11,457 nucleotides of DNA, from positions 1 through 11,457 of the forward strand of contig CAJTVR010000122.1 in the NCBI GenBank assembly GCA_910580075.1, given 5' to 3'. Both the position numbers and the translations under genes were made by a program. The notes beneath the pieces were generated by a model. The model did no database searches, was not told the DNA's origin, and saw only the letters and a list, made by a program, of their open reading frames with translations. Position 1 is the first letter of the stretch. Each line of letters starts with the position of its first letter. The DNA comes from an uncultured Eubacterium sp. (GTDB lineage: Bacteria > Bacillota > Clostridia > Lachnospirales > Lachnospiraceae). Shown here piece after piece: positions 6,024-11,457 of the stretch.

Positions 6024-7244
6024 ATGAAAAAGAATTATCTGAATGAGATATCTGCTGTGTTTATTGTGCTTTTGCCTTTGTTATCGCTCTATAAAAGTCC
6101 TCTGGCTTTTTTGGATTTAGGCAGCCTGGTTATGTTAGTGCTGTTTCCGGTATTATATTGTGTGACAAGAAAACGTACCAGCTATAAAATGCCGGCGGAT
6201 CTAAGAATTTGGACTGTATATTTAGTTTATATGGCAGCAGTTACAGTTTTGTCGTATGTATTTGCTGAAGCGTATACATCAGCAGTATTTTATACGATGC
6301 GGATGACAAAGAATATCATATATATCGTATTTACACTTTATGTGGCCAGAAAACAGGTGTTTAACGTACAGCTGGCAAAAAGGCTTTATCATGCTGTGAC
6401 CTGGATAGCTACAGCTTATATTTTTGTACAGTATGCTCTTTTCCGCCTGTTTCATTACGGGCTGGCAGGATACATACCGGCACTGATTCAGGCTGAAAGC
6501 TACCAGAGCAGGATAGAGACAATAGCTACAGGAGTTTATTTCAGGCCGACGTCGCTGTTTTATGAGCCATCGCATTATGCCGCATATGTTCTAATGGGAA
6601 TGATACTGTATCTGTTTTATTCGGACAATACAGGCAGGAATGTGATTCGTGCTGCTGTGATAACTTTAGGGATATTTGTATCCACATCAGGACAGGGAAT
6701 CGTCCTTGCGCTTATGATCTGGGGGCTGTGGCTGTTAAAGCAGTTCAAATATAAGTCCAGGCATATGCAGGCCGTAAAAGTACTGATGCTTCTGTTTGTT
6801 TTTGCACTGGTTTACTATATGGTATTTACTCCCTCAGGGATCGAAATCATTGGCAGGTGGCTGCCAAAGCCAGGGCAGGTAAGCGCAGTCGAAACAAGAA
6901 GCGAAGGCTTTCGGGCTTTGACACAAATGCCGGCTGCATCATGGATTCTGGGAAATGGATATGGAAATATACCAGGCGGTTATTTTTCAAGCTGGGCGTT
7001 TAATTTCTGGTGTTTTGGAATCATAGGAACATCGGTGATTGTACTGATTTATTTGGAATGCTGGCTGAAATCAGCACAAAAGTGTATCGTGCTTATAAAC
7101 GCCGTCCTTTGTATATTTAGCACAGCGTTTATGGGAATATATTTTGTGTTTTTCTTCTCGTTTATTTTATCCGATATGAGAATGAAACCAGAACTGTTTT
7201 ATGCTGAGAATGATAACTGCCATTATGTTATGAAGGAAAAATGA
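6024..7244 (+). CDS. wzy: Wzy-type polysaccharide polymerase (O-antigen polymerase/ligase family)
   Basis: A 406-residue, very hydrophobic protein with about ten predicted membrane segments, at roughly residues 8-25, 30-47, 62-80, 90-108, 122-140, 181-199, 207-237, 250-268, 330-348 and 358-385. Between them is the family's RPTSLFYEPSHYA motif (starting near Arg174), which resembles the R/S/F-x-EPS signature of Wzy and related ligases, and the large loop contains GNGYGN near 310. It would polymerise lipid-linked repeat units on the outer face of the membrane, partnered with the Wzz-like protein at 705-2180. Length and hydrophobicity fit the family. WaaL-type ligase is unlikely in a Gram-positive context. 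ACGAGG at 6006-6011 is a modest ribosome binding site, 12 bases before the ATG. It is the only multi-span protein in the window, so no Wzx flippase is here. Confidence 0.85.
   Translation: MKKNYLNEISAVFIVLLPLLSLYKSPLAFLDLGSLVMLVLFPVLYCVTRKRTSYKMPADLRIWTVYLVYMAAVTVLSYVFAEAYTSAVFYTMRMTKNIIYIVFTLYVARKQVFNVQLAKRLYHAVTWIATAYIFVQYALFRLFHYGLAGYIPALIQAESYQSRIETIATGVYFRPTSLFYEPSHYAAYVLMGMILYLFYSDNTGRNVIRAAVITLGIFVSTSGQGIVLALMIWGLWLLKQFKYKSRHMQAVKVLMLLFVFALVYYMVFTPSGIEIIGRWLPKPGQVSAVETRSEGFRALTQMPAASWILGNGYGNIPGGYFSSWAFNFWCFGIIGTSVIVLIYLECWLKSAQKCIVLINAVLCIFSTAFMGIYFVFFFSFILSDMRMKPELFYAENDNCHYVMKEK
7233..7237 (+). promoter_or_regulatory. Ribosome binding site for the GTG start at 7246
   Basis: AAGGA lies eight bases before GTG 7246 and within the end of wzy. 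It supports a GTG start one base after the wzy stop codon. Confidence 0.55.
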
Positions 7245-7245
7245 A

Positions 7246-8496
7246 GTGACTGGAAAAAAAATATTAGCTGTTACGGACTCGTTTATGCCTGATATGACAA
7301 TGAACGGGATCATAATGAAGAATCTGTTAGATGAAATAGCAGATGAGAATCATATAGAAATGATTGCGGTAAGAAGAAGCCGGGATGATATAACACAATA
7401 TAAAAATGTGAAGGTAAGATATGTGGAAACACATGCGTTTCATCTTAACCGGCTTAGAAAAGAAGTAAGCAGTGCTTCTGCCGGAATCATAAAGACAGCG
7501 CTTAGCATGAAAATATGCCTGGTTCGTTTGAAATCTGTTATACAGCGGTATGCCTCGCCTTATGGGCTGAATCAAAATCTTATAGATGGAATAAGGAAAG
7601 CTCTGCCTGAACGAGCATACAGGGGATATTATGACTGTATCATCTGCATAGGTATACCGTTTGAGTCGTTTGCTGCGGTACTGGATTTATGTGATTCTAA
7701 TATTAGCACAATAATAACGGCCTTTCAGGTGGATGATTTTATAACAGCCAAAGATGCAAGTTATCCGTTTTTTTTGCTGAAGCAGAGAAATAAAAACCGT
7801 AAAATCTTAGCAGACCAGTTTTTAAGTTCTTTTGACAGATATTATGTCTTCGAATCGGTATACCAGAAAGAAGCTGATTTTTTCTCTAAATATGAAAAGG
7901 CAAAACCAATCGGACTCCCGTTAATGGTTAATAAAAGAAAAGACAGACAGAATAAAAAGAGCAGAGATTTTATCAATATTGTTTATGCGGGATCCTTAAC
8001 TAAAAAAGAGCGTCCGCCTCAGGGATGCTTAGATTTGCTGGTAAAAAGTTCAGACAGGATACAGATTCATTTATATCACAGAGGAGACTGTGATGATGTG
8101 ATTAATGACTACTGCAGAAAATATAAGGGGAAAATCAGGAATCATGGAGCGGTATCTTCGGAGCTTTCTTATGAAGCGATTAATAACGCTGATATTTTAA
8201 TAAGTATCAGTACGTATTCCGGAGACCAGATCTCAGGGAAGACATTTGATTATATATCTACAGGTAAGCCAGTCCTGTTTTTTTATTATAAAAAAACAGA
8301 CCGGAATAAAATGATATTTGATAAGTATCAGCTGGCGCTGTGTGTTTCGCTGAGAGATAGAGATATAGGGAGTGCTGTAAAAGATATAAATGATTTTATT
8401 TTATGCAGTGCGGGGAAACAGGCGGAGTTTGAAGATGTTTGTAAGATGTATGAAGATTATGATCCGAAAAAGATTGCTGAGGTTATATTTGATTGA
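7246..8496 (+). CDS. GT-B (GT4-like) glycosyltransferase
   Basis: A 416-residue predicted glycosyltransferase starting at GTG (TGKKILAVTDSFMPD), the usual first strand of a GT-B N-domain. The C-terminal half is more diagnostic: FINIVYAGSLTKKERPP (from about 242), HGAVSSELSYEAINNADILISI, and SGKTFDYISTGKPVLFF (about 330-346), which matches the GT4 donor-domain segment normally reading NKLFEYLAAGKPVI. The E-x7-E motif is replaced by a Lys-x-Phe-Asp arrangement, as seen in several divergent GT4 subfamilies. No membrane segment is evident. The gene starts one base after the wzy stop, so the two are probably translationally coupled. A run of eight As spans codons 3-6. Specificity is unknown; the family call is confident, but the subfamily is not. 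Confidence 0.75.
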   Translation: MTGKKILAVTDSFMPDMTMNGIIMKNLLDEIADENHIEMIAVRRSRDDITQYKNVKVRYVETHAFHLNRLRKEVSSASAGIIKTALSMKICLVRLKSVIQRYASPYGLNQNLIDGIRKALPERAYRGYYDCIICIGIPFESFAAVLDLCDSNISTIITAFQVDDFITAKDASYPFFLLKQRNKNRKILADQFLSSFDRYYVFESVYQKEADFFSKYEKAKPIGLPLMVNKRKDRQNKKSRDFINIVYAGSLTKKERPPQGCLDLLVKSSDRIQIHLYHRGDCDDVINDYCRKYKGKIRNHGAVSSELSYEAINNADILISISTYSGDQISGKTFDYISTGKPVLFFYYKKTDRNKMIFDKYQLALCVSLRDRDIGSAVKDINDFILCSAGKQAEFEDVCKMYEDYDPKKIAEVIFD

Positions 8497-8505
8497 GGAT
8501 AAAGG

Positions 8506-9618
8506 ATGAAAGTGTTAGTAATAACGCATGGAAACAATTCACTATATGGAGCAGCAACCAGTCTGAAGCTGCTGCTGCAAAATTGTCAGTGGGAGTTTGA
8601 TATAGTTTATTCCCGGCATGTAAAGTACCATACAACGAGAGAAGAAATGCTTGCATATACAGGAAATAAGGCTGGGCAGGCGTTTTGTATTTTTTTGCCA
8701 TTTGTGGAAAAGTGTATAAGCAGTTCAGTCAGATTTTATAACAGGATAAGATATTTCCTGTTTCGGATACTGATATTTTTTGATCATTTTAAGCTGCAGA
8801 AAATCATAAAAAAAGGCGATTATGACTATATTTTGCTAAATTCTCTGGTTCTGTATCCGCTGATAAACAAAAGAAATAAGTTTGTCTGCTATATCAGGGA
8901 AATGTGCACTGCTCAAGGGATGCTGAAGAAAAACATGATTAAGAAACTTGAACAGGCAGAGAAACTGATTTTTATTGATCCGTCTTTAACTGAACCTCTG
9001 GAAGAGGTAAGCACAGTCCGTCTCGTTATCAATAATCCGTTTGACATGAAAAGAGCAGGGCAGATCAGTCTGGATAGAGCAAGAAAGCAATTCCCGCAGA
9101 TTGATCATGGCAAAATTGTAATAACAATAGCCGGAATGATCCTGCCAGTGAAAGGGGTATCCTTTGTTATTGATGTATTCAAAAAAATGAAAAGAAAAGA
9201 TCTGATTCTTGCTATAGCAGGGGCCGGAATGAATAAAACCTATATAGAAGAATGCCATAAAAAGGCGGATAGCTGTAACAATATCTGTTTTCTGGGGGAA
9301 CAGAAAGATATGGATTTTGTATATAGGATTTCTGATTATATTATAAGGGCAGAAGAATATTTTGTGACGGGACGGACTGTCTATGAAGGCTTATATGCGG
9401 GATGCGGTCTGATTGTTCAATCAAAAAAAGAAGATGATAAGAACAAAATGCAGGAGTATGAACGTTTTCAGGATAGAATTTACTTTTATCAGGCAAGGAA
9501 TGAAGATTCACTTATTAAGATATTTGAAACATTGCCGGAAGAGAAAAGAATGACCAGGGTTTTTCTTTCAAATACAGAAGAATATGCGAAAAAAGTAACA
9601 GCCTTTTTAGAAGACTGA
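8506..9618 (+). CDS. GT4-like glycosyltransferase
   Basis: A 370-residue GT-B protein. It opens with MKVLVITHGNNSLYGAATSL, a first strand plus Gly-Ala loop as in GT4 enzymes. The donor domain starts near residue 204 with VITIAGMILPVKGVSFVIDVFKKM, then LILAIAGAGM, CFLGEQKDMDFVYRISDYII, and an acidic motif around Glu283/Glu284 to Glu294 (EEYFVTGRTVYEGL), a loose version of the E-x7-E signature. The start is well supported: GAGGA (8495-8499) lies six bases upstream and overlaps the previous gene's TGA. The gene and its upstream neighbour look more AT-rich than the operon head, consistent with modular assembly of the cluster by exchange. Its place in the assembly order and its sugar donor are unknown. 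Confidence 0.75.
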   Translation: MKVLVITHGNNSLYGAATSLKLLLQNCQWEFDIVYSRHVKYHTTREEMLAYTGNKAGQAFCIFLPFVEKCISSSVRFYNRIRYFLFRILIFFDHFKLQKIIKKGDYDYILLNSLVLYPLINKRNKFVCYIREMCTAQGMLKKNMIKKLEQAEKLIFIDPSLTEPLEEVSTVRLVINNPFDMKRAGQISLDRARKQFPQIDHGKIVITIAGMILPVKGVSFVIDVFKKMKRKDLILAIAGAGMNKTYIEECHKKADSCNNICFLGEQKDMDFVYRISDYIIRAEEYFVTGRTVYEGLYAGCGLIVQSKKEDDKNKMQEYERFQDRIYFYQARNEDSLIKIFETLPEEKRMTRVFLSNTEEYAKKVTAFLED

Positions 9619-9636
9619 TGAAAGGATCTACAGCAG

Positions 9637-10956
9637 ATGTATAAAGATTATTTACTAAAAAAAATAAAAGATAAAACACTTGCTGCCGGAGTGATAGGGC
9701 TTGGTTATGTGGGTCTTCCTCTTGCGGTTGAAAAGGCAAAAGCGGGTTTTAAAACAATCGGATTTGATGTACAGATCCAAAAAACAGAAATGGTGAATAA
9801 GGGACATAATTATATTGGTGATGTAGTGGATTCTGATCTGGAGTATCTGGTCAAGGCAGGAAGGCTTTTTGCCACAGCAGATTTTTCTTTGCTGCGGGAT
9901 GCAGATTTTATAGCGGTATGTGTTCCGACTCCGCTGGATATACATCAGGAACCGGATATTAGTTATGTCAAAGATTCAGCGATAGAAATTTCAAAATACT
10001 TAAAGCCTGGAACAATGGTTGTGCTAGAGTCTACGACTTATCCAGGTACGACAGAAGAATTAATAAAACCTATTTTAGAAGAAGGTTCCGGTCTTCAGTG
10101 CGGCCGGGACTTTTACCTTGGATTCAGCCCGGAGAGAGTGGACCCGGGTAATCTGATATATAAAACGAAAAATACGCCGAAAGTAGTAGGCGCTGTAGGC
10201 GAAGATGCTGCAGAAGTAATCAGTACAATGTACCAGGCAGTTCTTGAGAGCGATGTGTTTGTAGTTTCATCTCCTGCAGTTGCTGAGATGGAAAAGATAC
10301 TCGAAAATACATATCGAAATGTTAATATAGGGCTTATTAATGAAATCGGACGGCTATGTAAAGAGATGGGCATATCTGTATGGGAAGTTATTGAGGCGGC
10401 TAAGACAAAGCCGTATGGTTTTCAGCCGTTTTATCCAGGGCCGGGGCTTGGAGGCCACTGTATACCTCTGGACCCATATTACCTTACATGGAAAGCAAGG
10501 GAATACGGATTTCATACTACTCTGATTGAGAACTCTATGGTGATTAATGATTCCCAGCCGGAATATTGTGCTGAGCGGGTCATGTACATCCTGAATCAGC
10601 ATAAGAAGGCAGTAAATGGAGCAAAAATACTGATGCTGGGAGTCAGCTATAAAAATGATATAGATGACTGCCGGGAATCTCCGGCAATCAGGGTTATGAA
10701 AGAACTGCGAAAAGCGGGTGCACAGGTGCAGTATTATGATCCCTGGGTTCCTGAATTTAAGAATGTGTATGGGCAGAGCATGAAAGGGATAGAAATTCTT
10801 ACACCGCAGGCAGTAGCAGATGCAGATCTTGTAGTAATTACAGCGGCACATCATAATGTGGATTATGAGATGGTGCAGAAGAATGCAAAAATGATATTTG
10901 ATACGAAAAATGTAATGGCAGATATACAGAACAGGGAAAATATAGAGGTGCTGTAG
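9637..10956 (+). CDS. wbpA: UDP-N-acetylglucosamine 6-dehydrogenase (WbpA/TviB type nucleotide-sugar dehydrogenase)
   Basis: A 439-residue NAD-dependent four-electron dehydrogenase that oxidises C6 of a UDP-hexosamine to the uronic acid. Visible motifs in order: NAD-binding VIGLGYVGLPLA (19-30), VCVPTPL (94-100), ESTTYPGTT (131-139), FSPERVDPG (163-171), ENTYRNVNIGL (223-233) and the catalytic GGHCIPLDPYYL with Cys275. Arg at the ENTYR position and GGHCIPLDP separate it from UDP-glucose dehydrogenases, which have Lys at that position and GGSCFPKD at the Cys, and place it with UDP-GlcNAc/UDP-ManNAc dehydrogenases. Length is normal for the family. AAAGGA at 9621-9626 precedes the ATG by ten bases. 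The following Gfo/Idh/MocA gene suggests the WbpA-WbpB order of 2,3-diamino-uronic acid synthesis. Choice of GlcNAc over ManNAc as substrate is inference. Confidence 0.88.
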   Translation: MYKDYLLKKIKDKTLAAGVIGLGYVGLPLAVEKAKAGFKTIGFDVQIQKTEMVNKGHNYIGDVVDSDLEYLVKAGRLFATADFSLLRDADFIAVCVPTPLDIHQEPDISYVKDSAIEISKYLKPGTMVVLESTTYPGTTEELIKPILEEGSGLQCGRDFYLGFSPERVDPGNLIYKTKNTPKVVGAVGEDAAEVISTMYQAVLESDVFVVSSPAVAEMEKILENTYRNVNIGLINEIGRLCKEMGISVWEVIEAAKTKPYGFQPFYPGPGLGGHCIPLDPYYLTWKAREYGFHTTLIENSMVINDSQPEYCAERVMYILNQHKKAVNGAKILMLGVSYKNDIDDCRESPAIRVMKELRKAGAQVQYYDPWVPEFKNVYGQSMKGIEILTPQAVADADLVVITAAHHNVDYEMVQKNAKMIFDTKNVMADIQNRENIEVL

Positions 10957-10992
10957 TAATGCATCAGTAGTGATAGAAAGGCGGGATAAGGA

Positions 10993-11457
10993 ATGCGGTA
11001 TGCATTAATCGGATGCGGAAGAATATCTCCGAATCATATTGCAGCAGCAAAGGCGAATCATCTGGAGCTGGCAGGAATCTGTGATGTAAATGAGAAGGCA
11101 ATGTATGACAGGGCTGTACAATTTAATCTTGCTGGCGTTCACCAGTATACTGATTATCTGGAACTGCTGGAAAAGGAGAAGCCGGAGCTTGCAGCAATTG
11201 CCGCGGAATCTGGAAAACATGCGTCAATCGCGCTTGACTGTATAGATGCAGGATGTAATCTTATCATAGAAAAGCCTGTGGCTCTGTCTATTGCTGATGC
11301 TGATGCAGTCATAAATGCAGCGCAGAAAAAAGGGCTGAAAGTCTGTGTCAGCCACCAGAACCGCTTTAATAAGTCGATACAGAAAATTCGGGATGCTCTT
11401 GATATGGTGTGCTACCCGTCAAGTAGACAATCTAAAAAAATAAAAATTTTTTCTACC
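10993..11457 (+). CDS. Gfo/Idh/MocA oxidoreductase (WbpB/WlbA-like), 3'-truncated by the right repeat arm
   Basis: The frame is open from ATG 10993 to the window end (155 codons), but only about 137 codons (to 11404) look native. The Rossmann start ALIGCGRISPNH (4-15), the strand LAGICDV, the EKP motif (93-95) and SHQNRFN (120-126) are hallmarks of the Gfo/Idh/MocA family, whose members are about 310-350 residues. After KIRDALD the family normally continues with a Gly-Arg-Phe-Gly type strand; here the frame runs into the repeat arm (MVCYPSSRQSKK), an abrupt change at 11405. The catalytic and substrate half is missing, so this copy is very probably non-functional unless the true genome differs. 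Next to WbpA it would be the UDP-GlcNAcA 3-dehydrogenase. AAAGGCGGG (10977-10985) is the ribosome binding site. Confidence 0.8.
   Translation, partial: MRYALIGCGRISPNHIAAAKANHLELAGICDVNEKAMYDRAVQFNLAGVHQYTDYLELLEKEKPELAAIAAESGKHASIALDCIDAGCNLIIEKPVALSIADADAVINAAQKKGLKVCVSHQNRFNKSIQKIRDALDMVCYPSSRQSKKIKIFST
11405..11457. mobile_element. Right terminal inverted-repeat arm, probable end of the same insertion sequence
   Basis: Positions 11405-11454 are the exact reverse complement of 1-50; three more bases (ACC) follow before the window ends. Because 50 bases match, well beyond a usual IS terminal repeat of about 25, both arms are probably the same end of two oppositely oriented copies. The arm interrupts the oxidoreductase gene. 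No transposase is visible. Confidence 0.55.

Noticed and set aside
10354..10854. 166-codon minus-strand ORF opposite the dehydrogenase
   Set aside because: It is a shadow of a strongly conserved plus-strand enzyme gene, with Cys/His/Ile-rich content and no recognisable domain.
10957..10992. Possible terminator between the dehydrogenase and the oxidoreductase
   Set aside because: No stem followed by a U-tract; the gap holds only a ribosome binding site.
1..11457. CRISPR array, tRNA or rRNA genes
   Set aside because: No regularly spaced repeats and no cloverleaf or rRNA-like sequence were seen on either strand.

Overview
The window is a single co-directional (+ strand) exopolysaccharide/capsule biosynthesis operon from what is most likely a low-to-mid GC Gram-positive gut anaerobe, probably a Lachnospiraceae-type Clostridia. 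Support for this placement: strong purine-rich Shine-Dalgarno sites before most genes, AT-leaning third codon positions, an XRE regulator plus Wzz-like protein at the operon head, and no outer-membrane export genes. The taxonomic call is inference from style only.

Layout. Positions 1-50 and 11405-11454 are perfect inverted copies of each other and look like the same end of an IS3-family-like insertion sequence. Positions 51-219 hold an extended -10 promoter lying inside a 9-bp dyad, then a leader of about 105 nt. The genes follow in order: XRE regulator (220-615), Wzz-like chain-length/co-polymerase protein with a degenerate kinase-like cytoplasmic domain (705-2180), a possible 27-residue small ORF (2211-2294), a GT4 glycosyltransferase fused to a left-handed beta-helix acetyltransferase (2306-4039), a GT4 glycosyltransferase (4032-5144), a GT2 rhamnosyltransferase-like enzyme (5151-5996), a Wzy-type polymerase (6024-7244), two more GT-B glycosyltransferases (7246-8496 and 8506-9618), a WbpA/TviB-type UDP-GlcNAc dehydrogenase (9637-10956), and the first 137 codons of a Gfo/Idh/MocA oxidoreductase (10993 onward) that is cut by the right-hand repeat arm. 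Gaps are short or negative and no intrinsic terminator was seen, so one long transcript is likely.

How the genes fit together. Five glycosyltransferase modules would build a repeat unit on a lipid carrier, Wzy would polymerise it, the Wzz-like protein would set chain length, and the acetyltransferase domain would decorate a sugar. The dehydrogenase and the truncated oxidoreductase are the first two steps of a 2,3-diamino-uronic acid type pathway, so the polymer probably contained an amino-uronic acid. The priming phosphoglycosyltransferase, the Wzx flippase and the later sugar-nucleotide enzymes are not in the window.

The most interesting points are the 50-bp terminal inverted repeats, an in-frame run of nine Gs inside the acetyltransferase domain of the fusion protein (a possible phase-variation switch), the glycosyltransferase-acetyltransferase fusion itself, and the Wzz-like protein whose kinase-like domain has no recognisable Walker A motif.
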